Shown here: positions 34,975-46,828 of the stretch, in pieces
How the letters are laid out: each line of letters starts with the position of its first letter
Position numbering within the stretch: the first letter of the stretch is position 1
Assembly: GCF_026151205.1 (NCBI RefSeq)
Contig: NC_087079.1
Location: 11,212,635-11,276,634 of the forward strand
Direction: 5' to 3'
DNA from: Bolinopsis microptera
Lineage: Eukaryota > Ctenophora > Tentaculata > Lobata > Bolinopsidae
DNA: 64,000 nucleotides
Notes under the pieces: generated by a model
Told to the model about the DNA's origin: nothing
Database searches by the model: none
Seen by the model: the letters and a program-made list of their open reading frames with translations, nothing else
Made by a program: the position numbers and the translations under genes

Positions 34975-35893
34975 ATGAGATTGGCAAGGTTTGGAGCTGC
35001 AGTCTTTAGACCTCCGGTAAGTGCAATTTTCTGAGGTTTCTTATCGGATCATTTGTAATTGTACAGTTCTGTCATTGATAATTGATATAGATAAACTTAA
35101 GTAAGCTAAATTGAGTTTGTTAGTTTAGATTGAAATCCTTTTTGAAATTTGACCCTGAATTATTACTGATTTATCCAACACTATATTAGGTTACTAGATA
35201 TTGTCATCAAATCGACCTAGCCATATTGAGTGAAGTTAAAATGGTTCCAGCTAGCTCATATACGATAATTATGAACTCATCATTTTAATTATCTTACCAG
35301 CTTTGAATAATTAATAGACATGCCTGCACTCTACATCCACAAGTCTGATCAATAAGTTTACTGTGCAGACTGCAGATCCTTTCCAATCATTTTCCTTATA
35401 CACGATAATTGACAATTTAAAAAATTTTTAAATTGACATTCTGAAAATCTTTGTTGTTTGAGAGAGTAATTAGTAGTCCATCAGACAATATTTTTCTTTT
35501 TATAATCCTCCCTTCGACTGAACCATACACCACTAAATTTATCGACTATCTTGACTTTTAGCAGCAGCCTCGGATCCAGATTACTGTATTTATTTGCATA
35601 TTAATGCACATTCCACAACGCACGTGTAGCACATATGTAACAGATATTACATATAGGCTGCTCTGTGCACGTGCATATTATGTATGTACTATTATTTATT
35701 ATTGCATTTTGTCGGCATGTTTTTCTTTTTCCTTCAGCCTTTCACTCCTAATTTTCACATCTATATACTGCAGAAACGGCGGCATGGTGGGCGGTGGCTT
35801 CTTGATATGTTCTTACGGAGCTTAACCTTATTAATGCTTATCACGGCGGCAATTTCATTTAAACATAAACGGGGCTTTATAGTATATTATTGA
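34975..35893 (+). CDS. Small single-span membrane protein, 2 exons (65 aa), predicted
   Basis: Exon 1 34975-35016 starts MRLARFGAAVFRPP and ends at the donor CCG|GTAAGT. Exon 2 35738-35893 follows a strong pyrimidine tract (TTTTTCTTTTTCCTTCAG), phase 0 to phase 0. The 65-residue product has an Arg-rich, acid-free amphipathic N-terminus like a mitochondrial presequence, a basic segment QKRRHGGRW, a hydrophobic span LLDMFLRSLTLLMLITAAIS and a basic tail. This is the plan of small inner-membrane subunits or assembly factors of the respiratory chain. I do not recognise the family. It rests on one intron, so chance is not excluded; the strong splice sites favour a real gene. Confidence 0.42.
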
Positions 35894-36185
35894 AAAATGT
35901 CGCTGTTCATTTTCAGTTAGACATTTCATATATTATGTTGAAAATAAATCTTATATTTAATGTAAACTTTTCCAACTGAAATCTGATATCATTGATATAA
36001 TATGCCAAAATAATGATTTTATTCGTATCATGGCAGCAATTTTATTGAAAAGCTTATATGTGAAAATCTCATTAAAAAATAAACGGGGCCTTTTTTAGTA
36101 TTTTATTGAAACTTTCGCTGTTCACGTTAAACATTTCCAACTGAAATCTCATTAGTATGCCAAAATAATGATTTTATATATTAAA
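35845..36185. repeat. Diverged tandem duplication (about 170-240 bp)
   Basis: Blocks AATTTCATTTAAACATAAACGGGG, TCGCTGTTCA, TTTCCAACTGAAATCT and TATGCCAAAATAATGATTTTA occur in the same order at about 35849-36021 and 36065-36180. The first block overlaps the end of the small gene's last exon. Confidence 0.7.
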
Positions 36186-36780
36186 TAATAAATATGGACA
36201 TGAGAAAATTCTAAGATCATTACCTTTTCTCGTGTGTGACTAATTATACATCATTTTCAATTATATATACGTTTCTTTAGAGTATCTTGAGCCTATTATT
36301 CGTGAAGTTAAGCCTATCGATCGATTACTTACTCGTGCATATAAACATTACTGCAGCCAACTTGCGAGCCAATGATCGATAATAAGTAGTTCTCATTGCA
36401 GTTTACACGCAGCTTCAGTGAAATTAGGACGGGAGGGAAGAGTAAGAGATCTGGATATTGGTGGATATGTTCTGACACGTGACAGCGTTTAGCCAATCAT
36501 ATTCCAGCGTTGACCAATCAAAACCCAGGATCGCTATCACGTGACAAATTTATGGTCCACCTCCCGCCAGTGTCCATACCTATTGTTATCTACAAATCTG
36601 GAATAATTGTAATATTTGAGTATTTGCAGGTATTCAAGCTTGTAGAAATATTTATACACACCGTCTTGTGTGACTTATAGTAGTGCTGGTCCTTTATAAG
36701 CAATTAGTGTGTGCCAGCGTATACTTTTTTGCTAAATCAACCGGTTGTTCAAGATCCATTTGTAATCGTTAGTTTTACTG
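36186..36780. other. Intergenic with CCAAT and CACGTG motifs
   Basis: No gene is seen. CACGTGAC, CCAATCA and CCAATCA, then CACGTGAC, lie at 36474-36546, one instance of the recurring CCAAT/E-box module noted among the findings. Confidence 0.35.
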
Positions 36781-36789
36781 AAATAATAC

Positions 36790-36926
36790 ATACACTATTT
36801 ACTATACATTATACACTATACATTATACACTATACATTATACACTATACATTATACACTATACATCATAGACTATACATTATACACTATACATTATACAC
36901 TATACATTATACACTATACATTATAA
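36790..36926. repeat. 14-bp minisatellite CTATACATTATACA
   Basis: About ten nearly perfect tandem copies of a unit (ACTATACATTATAC), each strongly self-complementary and able to form AT cruciforms. Confidence 0.95.
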
Positions 36927-37341
36927 TTGTTATCAAACATTTCTGTTCGTCGATAATTCAACTGATTCTTTAGGCTTACTTAGGCTTATTTAAATTGAGA
37001 GAAGTAACAATTGTCAATTCCAATACTCAAAAATCCAAAACTCACCTTTTAATGAATCAATTTTTTATTCTAAACCGTTATTAACGCCATTCCTTCCGAA
37101 AACTTAGATTTTTCACCGTTGTCAGAATTTTTGCGACATTCACTTTTTATCCAAGTTAATTTAAGTTATTTAAGTGAGATTGGACTGTGCTTAGAAAATT
37201 CAACATTTTTTATCAAGACGCAGAATAAATGATATTCTAAAAGTAAATCCGAAAGTAAAGTAAAGCTCCGAATTTAAAAATGTATGTTTTATAATTACGG
37301 TTAATTTGAAGAATCATGATAAATATTAACTTTTTGATAAT

Positions 37342-38804
37342 CAAAATTATAGATGTGGATTCTTGTGGGGAGGTGGGGTACATTTGTTTATTTAACATGG
37401 CAATGGAGGTTCTGTTCAGCAGGAGACAGAGGTGATGCACATTTTGTATTATGGAACGCTATAACGCTTGTAACTCCTTCTTGTTACCCCCCTTTGAAGG
37501 TCCCGAATTATTTTCTGAAGGAAAGCTCAAAAATAACTGAGAAATTTTATATTGCGACAGTTTCTGGGCTTTTTGTGTGCGATAGGTTAGGCGTTATCGA
37601 TCGTTATTTTAAGTATCTGTCACTGACTGTCGCAGAGAGATGCTGGCGCCTTAAACCCCCTCCCCCATCGAACAGTTTGTATTGTACGTGGGTACGGTTA
37701 CACGTTCACATTATTTCTAGTTTATGACGTTATCAGATCATGGCGTGTGTACAGTACAGATACTAGATAGCACCTTGAAATTGTCGAGCCAAGCTGTGGT
37801 AACGATAACAATGTGAACAGAGGGTCAAATACAGATAAGGAAAGTAAACATATGATATCCGTCTGCTCGCTTTTATTTTCCTGTTCGTGATTGGATCGGC
37901 GTCACTTGACATAACACTTATATTGCTATTGGTCGCTCGAGATCACGGAGCACATGGCTGCGCTGCCGGTCGTTCAGAATAAATTTAATTCAGTTGTTAT
38001 CATGGATTGTTTTGTGGTGTTAATTATACCTGCTTTGTTTTTATTTTGATTTTGCTATCGTGCTCTGCTATTGTGATACAGTACCTGTTCGATTTGTTAA
38101 GGAGACGATCTCCATGTTCCTTTGTTGCAGGATCAAAATGTTCTTCGTTTGAGTAAAGCATGAATTTTTAGGGGTAAGGAAGTGTTGCATTGGGCTGTAA
38201 AACCAACTTAAATCGATTTCTCGTGCAATGTTAGGTGAGGAACAGTCATCAAAATGAGTTGCTTACCTGCTGTGTGTTTTCGGACTCTGCTCTTCACTCA
38301 AGTATTGCAAAGCTGCAATAAACATATTGCAACGAACATTTCTCTCTGAGAATTGTGTTAGTACCTGTTCGATCAGTTATGGTGACGATTGCCTCTTTAG
38401 GTTCAGCTTACTACTAGGTCCTAGGTCATGAGTAGAATCGAAGGATCAAAATATATGTTGCTTGTTGCTCGTATTGACTACAAATATCAATTTTGAGGGA
38501 TAAGGAAGTGTTGATAGGTTCTGAAACCTAGTTAAATCGATTTATCGTGCAATTTTAGGTCAGAAACAGTCATCAAAATGAGTTAATAACAAGGTCAATT
38601 TCTCGGTTATTTTTAAGCTTTCGTTCAGAAAATAATTTGGGACCTTCAAAGGGGGGTAACAAGAAGGAGTTACAAGCGTTACAAGCGTTCCATAATACAA
38701 AATGTGCATCACCTCTTTCTCCTGCTGAACAGAACCTCCATGTTAAAGAATTAAAGTAAACAAATGTACCTCACCTCCCCACGAGAATCCACATCTATAA
38801 TTTG
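37342..38804. mobile_element. Element with 205-bp terminal inverted repeats
   Basis: The left arm 37342-37546 and right arm 38598-38804 are inverted copies with a few mismatches. They start CAAAATTATAGATGTGGA on the left and CAAATTATAGATGTGGA on the right strand, and also share TGTTCAGCAGGAGA, TAACTCCTTCTTGTTACCCC and AAATAACTGAGAAATT. The 1.05-kb interior is non-coding and contains a diverged tandem duplication (about 38085-38270 and 38362-38590) with the blocks GTACCTGTTCGAT, GTAAGGAAGTGTTG and AACAGTCATCAAAATGAGTT. A target duplication around ATAAT is uncertain. Probably a non-autonomous long-TIR or foldback transposon of unknown superfamily. Confidence 0.75.
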
Positions 38805-38838
38805 AATAATTATGATTAATTTGGTACTCTTCCAGTTG

Positions 38839-39145
38839 ATGAGTTGTTCTGCAGGCGGAAAAGCCGCTTGCGGGGGCGATCCTAACTCAACATCAGGATA
38901 TCTCAAAAAGAAAGGTAAAATTATTCTTACTTCAGCTGTAAAGTTTCTGTTGTTATTTTGATTTATTATTTTTTCTATCACAGCTCCTTTGAGTAGAACT
39001 TTGAATTAAGAACAAGAGGGAAAAGTTCTGGAATTTGCAAACTTTAAACTTATATTTTGTGTTATCAGGATTTGTTGATGTGGACAGATACTATAGTATA
39101 AAAAAGGGGGATCCTCATATGTACTGCTACAAAGATGAATCTCAG
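38839..39145 (+). CDS. PH-domain-like 5' gene end (2 exons, partial)
   Basis: Exon 1 38839-38914 reads MSCSAGGKAACGGDPNST then SGYLKKK and splits a Gly codon at G|GTAAAA. Exon 2 39069-39145, after TTATCAG, continues GFVDVDRYYSIKKGDP, HMYCYKDESQ and ends at CAG|GTTAGT. SGYLKKKG followed by RYYSI and YCYKDE matches the first three strands of a pleckstrin homology domain (GxLxKxG, then RxF/YxL, then LxYYKD), which binds phosphoinositides or proteins at membranes. The middle of the domain was not found. A possible last-helix exon lies at 44378-44483. The start lies only 35 bp after the long-TIR element. Confidence 0.45.
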
Positions 39146-39666
39146 GTTAGTAAACTTATAATTAATTTATAGACACATAGATTTAATCCTAATATAATGA
39201 ATGACACGATACAGTGTGTCTCATATAATCAAACATTTTATAAATAATTATTTAAATTTTCAATAGTTAGTTCTTTGATTTTATTTGTTGAACTTGCACC
39301 TTAAATCTCAATTGAAACAAATAAACAAGAACTTACGGCTTCAGCTTATACGTTAAGCATTACTTAAATTTATGTCATAATATTCAGCAAAAATCTACAA
39401 AGAATTACAAAATGGGATTAAAATTTGAACGTCTATGCAAATGATATTATCATCAACTTGCAAAGTTTCGCCTATGTTATCATCAACTTGCAAAGTTTCG
39501 CCTATGTTGTAAAATTAGGCATAAAATCCTATTTTCATCAACAAATCCTTAAACACTTTATCTTGGAACTTGGAAGCGATTTTTTAAATTAACTTAATTG
39601 ATTCTATAATAAACAGTATCCATGAGTCGTGTTCTGATACCTCCTTCGTCCTTAGCAGAGTACCAC
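39146..39666. other. Intron or intergenic sequence
   Basis: AT-rich. A 34-bp block TTATCATCAACTTGCAAAG with TTTCGCCTATG is exactly duplicated at 39446-39510. No further exon of the PH-like gene was recognised. Confidence 0.35.
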
Positions 39667-41701
39667 TTACTCAACAACTTCTCTTCGATTCTGAATAACA
39701 TTTTATTTCTCGTCACATCGATCATCTTCGCATTGTCATAATATACCTTACCCATGTCATGTTAACTTCCGAAAGTCCTAATGTAGACTAAATGAGAGTC
39801 TTTGGTTGTCTCCACTCATGGTTGAGAGTCTTCGCTCAGTTGAGAGTCACCTCTCCACTCAGATTGACATATTAACTTGACAGTGTAGAGTTAAGAATGT
39901 TTCACGGGTAGTTCACAGTAGCCATGTCAGAACTACATTCTGCTTCTGAAGGGTGTTCTGTTATTGTCTGTGGAAATGAGGCACATCTCTGGAACGACGG
40001 TAGCTGGTCCTGAAATGTTTAGCCGATCAGAGCACAAAACTATACCATCAGTGATCGGTTGCTTTTATGTCAAAATCCTAATAAAGTATTCCAATTTCTG
40101 TCTCTATACAAAAAAGGGTTAATTCCTTACCTCCACTAGGCCAGCTCTCAGCTCGAGTTTCTTTAACCTGCTGTTCAATCTCTGACTGTCATTCAACAAC
40201 TTTAGTATCAGTTTCTGAGATATTATCACGTTGAGAATTGTTAGATAAATTTGTATGATTTCGATACGACTATGATTTATTTCTACGGCAACCTAAATGA
40301 TAGATGAGCATATGAAATGCCATGGTGAAGCTGCATGGTACAATAAAATTAATGGTTGACAACAAATTTAATGGTCGATAACAAATTTAATGGTTGATAA
40401 CAAATGCCTTACCTCACAGCTGTTCATGATCTGGTGAGGATCGTGTTGACTTATAAACGACATGGAACTGTTTATAGAGCCTGTGCTACTGGCGTTGCTA
40501 TTGTTACTGTCTTCTGAACCTAGGGGTATAACCATATAAGGTCAGTTTACCATGGTAACATTACCATATATAGTGATTTTACCTATCTTGCTAATCCGGG
40601 GATATATATATGAGATATGACTACTTATTCAGATATTTGTATTTATAAAGAAAAGAGGAGATACTTACTTTTTCGGGACTTAGTGATATATAGTGATGGT
40701 ATAATGTTAACATTTCTACTGTCGTTGTAGTCGGTGATATTAAATGATGGAACCATGGTATCATTGTCACTATCTTCGTAGTCAGTGATATAGAATGATG
40801 GTACCATGGTAACATCTCCATTTTCTTGGTATTCTGTGCTCATGGGATCGCACTGGAATGTCAAAGCAGCAATTCTGCGAGCATTGCTGATCAATCAAAT
40901 TGACACTTCAAATCACTAGTGATTACTAAAAGCGAACGTCAATTTAACGTGCAGATTGAACTCCACTATAATCACAAGAAGTAAAAAATCTGTTACAAAA
41001 TAATAAGCGGGGGTCTGTCAGTGAAATGTCATGAGAGCTGCTAGATAAAGCTAGATGTGGTATTAGATTTCACGTATCAACTCTGAGACTTGAATGTTGT
41101 GGAAATAACTGGTTTTGTATTTCCGGCGATTCTATGACAGTTGATTATTGGATTAAGACATAACAATAATGACAGCAATTCAGAGCGTGAGAAGGATTAG
41201 AGAACAACCCTCAAATACTGGTATTAGTCCAGCAAGCATTACCTTCAGCAGGTTAATTAAGAGATGTAACAATGATTGCTTGAGCTGGAGCAGTAGAGCC
41301 AGAGGCTAAGTATAAGATCACGGTGTCGTAATCACTTAATGACAACTTCTAGTAATTAATTATAAGTACCATGCACCATGGTATCTGAGCACCATGGCAA
41401 CAGTGGACACTCATCCTTTACATTCTATTTGTGGCACCCTGACCCATTTGGCACCCACGTGGCACCCACGTGTACTATTTGCAGTAAACACACTGCAATT
41501 AGAGGACTGCTGGGTTAGGCAACTACTTTATTTGCTACAGTTTGAAGGTGACACAAATGAAAGCTAAATTAAAATAAAGTATAAGTGAAAGTAAAAGATT
41601 AAAAACTCACCGACAGAATTGAACTCAGTCTCCTCATCCTCCTCTATTGAGTGGAGTGGGGTTATGTTCAGATAGTTGTACCTCTTCTCTCCGCTTGACA
41701 T
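39667..41701 (-). CDS. Five-exon minus-strand gene, acidic repeats plus leucine-rich helix, unknown
   Basis: Minus-strand exons: 41701-41611, 40833-40669, 40519-40413, 40214-40131, 39690-39667, with donors GTGAGT, GTAAGT, GTAAGG and GTAAGG and phases 1, 1, 0, 0, giving 156 residues. The product starts MSSGEKRYNYLNITPLHSIE and an acidic stretch. Exon 2 encodes three internal repeats: DVTMVPSFYITDYEDS, DNDTMVPSFNITDYNDS and NVNIIPSLYIT. Exon 3 is Ser/Asn-rich. Exon 4 is a helix, KLILKLLNDSQRLNSRLKKL, with leucines in near-heptad spacing, probably a coiled coil. The stop TAA in the last exon overlaps a GAGTAAGT donor-like site, so the gene may continue. The exon 2 acceptor (AGCACAG) was chosen because the stronger-looking one 19 bp upstream breaks the frame. 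Function unknown. Confidence 0.5.
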
Positions 41702-43029
41702 GGTCCGCTCACTTTTTAATGAGGGAACTTTATTCATATTTTATAACGTAACATTACATGTCAGGAACTAGCAAAGAAAACGCGAACTGGTTGAAATACT
41801 GATTTCAGCTGAATATTTACAGATTAAATTTGACCAACTACCTGGAGGGATGCAAAAAATGCAGCTTCACTACTGATTAAAAACGGAAATAAACCATTAT
41901 AGACTCCTCCCTGTTCAAACTGCAAGGGAGACCCGTCCTACGGTCCACGGCTAGTATTCTGTGCGATAATTTTAAAGCGGATACTTGATTAATTCAATAA
42001 AATTTCATTGTGTCTTTTTAGCTCTGTGAATAAAGCTATTTTAATTGTGAATGTATCCATTAAGTCAAAAATAGAATAACAAACTTTTAGTTGCAAAGTT
42101 TTAGTTTTAGCTCTGTAAAGATTAATAAATGCTATTCTAATTGTGAAAATATCCATTTAGTCAACATTAGAATAACAAATTAAGAAATTCCTAGTTGCAA
42201 AGTAATTAAGACTTATTTATAACCGTATGTTGATTCAGTAAGTAAATTATGCGACACAAAAGAAAATGCTGTAATTTGTGAATTAGCAAGAAAGCAGAAA
42301 TTTCAAAAGCCAAGCAAGCTCAGTGACATCTGGAAATAAAACTTCATAAATTCTCAGTTTTCTTATACTTGTAGAAAACAATTACCAAACCGACATGTGC
42401 CATTAAATAAATCGTATCTGGAATTGCACTGCTATCGAAAAGTGCACCTCCGCAGATAGTGCATGTTACACTCGCCAATCGAAGAGCTCTATTCTGGTCG
42501 TAAGACTCAAATTAACCAATCAGATAACTCCATTCTAATCACGTTCCACAAACTAACCACTCATGTAGCTTTATTCTAGTTACTTCAAATTGCTAAATTG
42601 ATAATAACTGACAAATCAGACAGCTTAACTCTAGTCACGTTACCAATCAGAAGCAACGTAATGTACACGTCAACGGGGCCATTGTTTAGGTTTTGAGATC
42701 ATCATGTCTACGGCTCAATTTAAAATAGAAATTACAGTTTATCGATGTTTTTGCAAGCGTGCAGAAAACGTCAGCTTCAAATTTGTTGAATTATGATACC
42801 TTGTTTTTAAAAAACGTAATGGAAGCGTAAATAAATTTAAACATGTTAGATAAGCAAAATTTGGCAACTGCGATAAACGGTCAAAAATCCATATTCATGA
42901 TATTGATCATAATCGATTAAATTTTGAATCGATTACACTTCAAGTTTCAATTAATATAAGTAATCATTATTCAACAATGTTTAAATATTGATAATATGTC
43001 TGAAAGTCGTAATGAATCATTTATAATCA
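41702..43029. other. Intergenic with local duplication
   Basis: The first part is the likely promoter and 5' UTR of the minus-strand gene. A diverged tandem duplication of about 100 bp (TTTAGCTCTGT, CTATT-TAATTGTGAA, TATCCATT, GTTGCAAAG) lies at 42018-42205. CCAATCAGA and CACGT motifs cluster at 42470-42660. No gene is seen. Confidence 0.4.
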
Positions 43030-43037
43030 ATATATAT

Positions 43038-43176
43038 CAGGGACAAAAGGAAATCGCGGCATGTGCGGGATCGCGATTTTCCCCATTCTTTGCGACAAAT
43101 TTTATATGTCGTCTGTTTGGCTTGTCGCGGCATCGCGATTTTTGGCCAAAATTATCGCCATTTTCTTTTGTCCCTG
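43038..43176 (+). mobile_element. hAT-type MITE, family A, copy 2
   Basis: 139 bp with ends CAGGGACAAAAG and CTTTTGTCCCTG, inserted in a TA microsatellite and flanked by ATATATAT on both sides (43030-43037, 43177-43184). It shares CGCGGCATGTGCGGGATCGC and GACAAATTTTATATGTCG with copy 1 in reverse orientation. Confidence 0.87.
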
Positions 43177-43184
43177 ATATATAT

Positions 43185-44377
43185 ATATAATTGTTTCTAA
43201 AAAAACAGGAAAAAACGATTATTCGATTATGATGTGTCGGAAAAAGCGGACAATCAATATTGATTTCACGTTAGTTAAATTTTTGTTGATTTAGTGTCGA
43301 TCCTTGTTTCGATCATTGCATCGATCAACGATGAATCGAAAACAAAACACATTTGTTTTATTCGATGTTGATCGACATAAAACGACAGTTTCGATCGAAT
43401 TCGATATATATAATAGAAACAACTCGAACACTGCTTGCAGTTGTATTGAATAGCCCCTAAGACCCAGCACGATCTTGGTTTCAACAATATTATTGATCCG
43501 TCGATGATTATGATTGCATCAAAATGTCATCAGTATTGTGCCATCAACGCTCATTATTGAGCAACATAGTTCGATTGATGCACGATGCCATTATCGTGCA
43601 AGTTTAATGACGATTATAGTCCTTTGCAGCTCGTAGCTTGCATCTATACTATAATTAGAAGTTTTAATTGTACTTCTTTCTGAGACTAAACATTTATGGT
43701 GAAAACTAGCAAATAAATTTTTAGTGCGTTCATGTGTAGCTCTATTTTTACATAATGTAATGACGCTCTTCGTTCAGAAAACTGTCAATTTCAAATAAAA
43801 TACGACAAATCAGCTCCATCTAATGCTCTGACAAGCTGAAGATTGAAAGCACTTCAGCTAAAAGTAACAACTAACGCGTTATATTATAAATGTCATGAAA
43901 TAACGAGCTCTGTTAAATTATGACTCTTGCTCGAAATTAAAGATAACCTGTACGAGAATGATAGCTCAAAGGTTTAATCTTATGGCATCATGGCTGCTAG
44001 TGAGTCCTGACAGTAGTCGTTGTGTAATAACTTGAAATCAGGAATTGCAAGTCTTCGAAATTTCCTGATTGATTTAAAATTGCTTTCCTCAATTCCTAAC
44101 CGTAAAGATAACTTGAGTTAGTTAATAAACTGTCAGCCAGAGCTTTAGTGTAAATGCTCTTTTAAGAATGAACTTTATTCAAGACTCAAGAAATGGCCTG
44201 GGAAATTACAAAAAGTTTATTTAGGTACAGGGCTTGCCGATTATGAAAAAAAATAACATTTTAGTGAAAAAATAACGAAAAAAATACTTCAAGTTAAATG
44301 AATGATAAAAAAATATTATGTCAACTTAGCAAGTAACGAAGAACATAATTCCAGTAAAATAAACGATTATGTTTCAG
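43185..44377. other. Intergenic, no gene seen
   Basis: AT-rich, with many TCGAT motifs at 43210-43620. No repeat ends, RNA gene or coding frame could be supported. Confidence 0.3.
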
Positions 44378-44483
44378 ACATGGAGAGCAGTGGAGAAGAT
44401 AAACCTGTCAACCTCGAAAGTTTTAACTGACTTTGGGATGAGCCCTCCAGCACTGCTGATCGAGGAGGAAGCTACTAATTCCA
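44378..44483 (+). CDS. Exon-like segment (TWRAVEKINLSTSKV), possible PH-gene exon
   Basis: Between ATGTTTCAG and the donor A|GTAAGT lies an open 106-bp frame reading TWRAVEKINLSTSKVLTDFG, then MSPPALLIEEEATNS. A Trp near the start of an amphipathic helix is what the last helix of a PH domain looks like, and phase 0 entry agrees with the phase 0 exit of the exon ending at 39145. At least one exon is still missing, and the minus-strand gene would lie in the intron, so the link is speculative. Confidence 0.25.
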
Positions 44484-44629
44484 GTAAGTATTTATAGTCT
44501 TCCTCAGCTTGCTGATCTAGTAATAACATAATTGCAATTCAAATTCAAATCGATTAAATTATGTCAAAATACTGCAACTGCATATTATAATTGTAACCGA
44601 ATTTAATTATAAATACACCCACGCGTCCT

Positions 44630-44692
44630 AATACAAGATGACATAATACAAGATGACATAAATATATAAGATGACATAATGTAAGATGACGT
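44630..44692. repeat. Short tandem repeat ATAATACAAGATGAC
   Basis: Four diverged copies of a 15-20-bp unit around ACAAGATGACATAA. No function is apparent. Confidence 0.7.
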
Positions 44693-44857
44693 GAAAATGT
44701 TCGATTCCCGTTCAATCCTATTTCTTTATTTAAATAATTCTATAAACATTACTGTACAATGTTAGCAGAACCACAGATCCGTCCAGAAACAAAAACAAAA
44801 TGGCACGAACACTGAACAGCTATAAACTATATTAGATACACCAACGTTAAGCACTAA

Positions 44858-46828
44858 AGGGGTCATTCATAATAACTAAGTATTTCTTAAGTAAATACTC
44901 GCTAGTAATTACTTAGATTTTTCTGAGTCTCAAAATCGGTATTCACAAAGTTTGAGCATTTACTGCCCAGTAAAAACTAATACTCAAGCTGAATTCATCG
45001 TGAGTATGACTTACATTCAAGTAAATACTCACTAAAATGCTCTCAAACTAGCACTCAAATACTCAAATCAGTATTTTAAGAAGCACGACAGGTTAATTCA
45101 GATCTTTTGTTTGCCATCTTATGTTAATGGGGAAACACCCAAATTCGGATGTACATCGATGTATCGAAGGAATGTGAAATAAACATTTTCGAGGGAAATT
45201 TGTGTCGAGTACATTCGACATTCGCACATCACGTATAACCGCATATGTCTGTGATGGAATGTGTGATATCGCAATCTTGAAATGGCGGCAAAATGACAAC
45301 ACCCTTGACTCCGAAGATAATTCAGAATCATTCTTGATATCTATTCCTGATAATCTGTAATGAATGTTTCTTGTGCGATATTGTGTCCCCTACAGGTAAT
45401 TTCACGTCCCTTTTACAGTGGTTTACCGTGATTTACTGTAGTTTTCTTTTATCCACGGTAGTTTCCCGAAACCCACCGTAGTTTTACTGTGGTTTGCCGT
45501 CAATTTCTCAAACTTTATTAAATACATATCGATGTTCAATAATTACCTAGCAGATTATTCTAACCCAATACCGACAGTGATAGAAAGGTAAGCTGAACTT
45601 TTGTATGATCATGTTCGTGGCATGTTTTCGAAATGATTGTGTCTTTTGTTATTGATTAATTTTGTTATTGATTAATTGACGAAGTTTGAACTCAGCTTGT
45701 GTTAAGTCTGAGCTCTATGGCACTTCCTCTTTTACCACCGGCCCCACATTCGACTAGAACATTCAAGACCCGACGTCAGCCCCGAACGGACTTTTACTAC
45801 AAAACCCAGTTCCGCTTTGAAGAACCGTCCGTTGACTGGATGGCCAGGCATTTTTTGGGACCTGATTCCGGTGAAACGCGAGGAGGCGCCTTGACAAATA
45901 AACATAAAATGGAGATTTGTCTCCGATATTTTTCAGACCCGGGTTTCAAAAATGGGGTTTCCGAAATAGTCGGCGTCTCCCAACCTACTGTTTCACGGAC
46001 TGTGAAGTATGTAATAGAAAGAATTGTGGCAAAACGTGATGTTTGGATTATTTTCCCGACAACAACTCAGGACTTCAATCAAGCGGCTCAATTCTGGGCG
46101 ATGAAAAAAAGTTTCCCATACTGCTTTGGGGCCGTAGACGGCTGCTTGATTAAGGTTCAAGTCCCACCTCGAAGACACAACCCTCAACAGTACTACTCTG
46201 GTAGGAAAAAGAAAAAACCTATTACAATCATCTCGGTACGCAATTTTTATCGCTAGTCCTAGCCAAAGCTTTCAGAGAGGTTTTTTATAACTATTTTTTG
46301 AATTGATGACTGATCTGCGTTACTTGGCTCCTGAATGTCGTGGGGACACCATTTTATACCAAGCTTATACTCTAACGTGTTTATTTTTCTGGGAAAATTT
46401 GCAAAAACGTCATCCAATCGGGAAAAAATATATTAGAGCTTTTTTACTGGCAGTGAGGAGTCGTCCCTGAAAATTTGAAGTGAAAATATCAATTAGAAGG
46501 GAAGTTATTGACGTTAAAACTTTAAAAGTCGTTGAGCAATAGGTGAGAAAATGATTTGAGAATGTGAATTCGGTTCTCACATTTTGAGCATGAGTTTTGA
46601 TCATTTTCTAACTTTATGAATACCAATCTTGAGTTAGTTTTGGGTGACGAGTAAATACTAACTTTATGAATACCGATTTGAGTGCTAGTTCCAACTCTGA
46701 GCATTTACTAGCGACAAAATACTCAGACCGCAAATACTTAACTTTACGAATACCAAAAGCGAATTTGATCTCAAAATCTAAGATTATCTCACAATTTGAG
46801 TCTGAGTTTTCGTTTATGAATGACCCCT
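44858..46828 (+). mobile_element. PIF/Harbinger DNA transposon, complete ends, internally deleted
   Basis: Inverted ends AGGGGTCATTCATAA (44858 on) and the complement ending ATGAATGACCCCT (46828), flanked by TAA on both sides (44855-44857 and 46829-46831). A 3-bp TWA duplication is the Harbinger signature. Subterminal regions carry many copies of AGTATTTACT/AGTAAATACT-type and ACTCAAA motifs in both orientations, possible transposase-binding sites. The interior holds a partial transposase gene. No Myb-like second ORF was found, so the element probably depends on a full-length relative. Confidence 0.88.
45717..46256 (+). pseudogene. HARBI1-like transposase, N-terminal part
   Basis: Frame from the ATG at 45717. 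It has the helix-turn-helix region TNKHKMEICLRYFSDPGF, then GVSEIVGVSQPTVSRTVKYV, followed by FPYCFGAVDGCLIKVQVPP, where the Asp of AVDG is the first residue of the DDE catalytic triad, and YYSGRKKKKPITIIS. The second Asp and the Glu regions are absent: after the frame ends at 46256 no homologous sequence is seen before the right terminus. CTCG|GTACGC near the end might be a donor, but no following exon is apparent. About 180 residues remain of a family usually near 350-400. Confidence 0.85.

Noticed and set aside
36711-36926. Frame rich in IHYTLY
   Set aside because: Translation of the 14-bp CTATACATTATACA minisatellite.
40834-40856. Exon 2 acceptor ATTCCAG of the minus-strand gene
   Set aside because: Better pyrimidine context, but joined in phase 1 it runs into a stop after about 23 codons; the AGCACAG site keeps the frame open.
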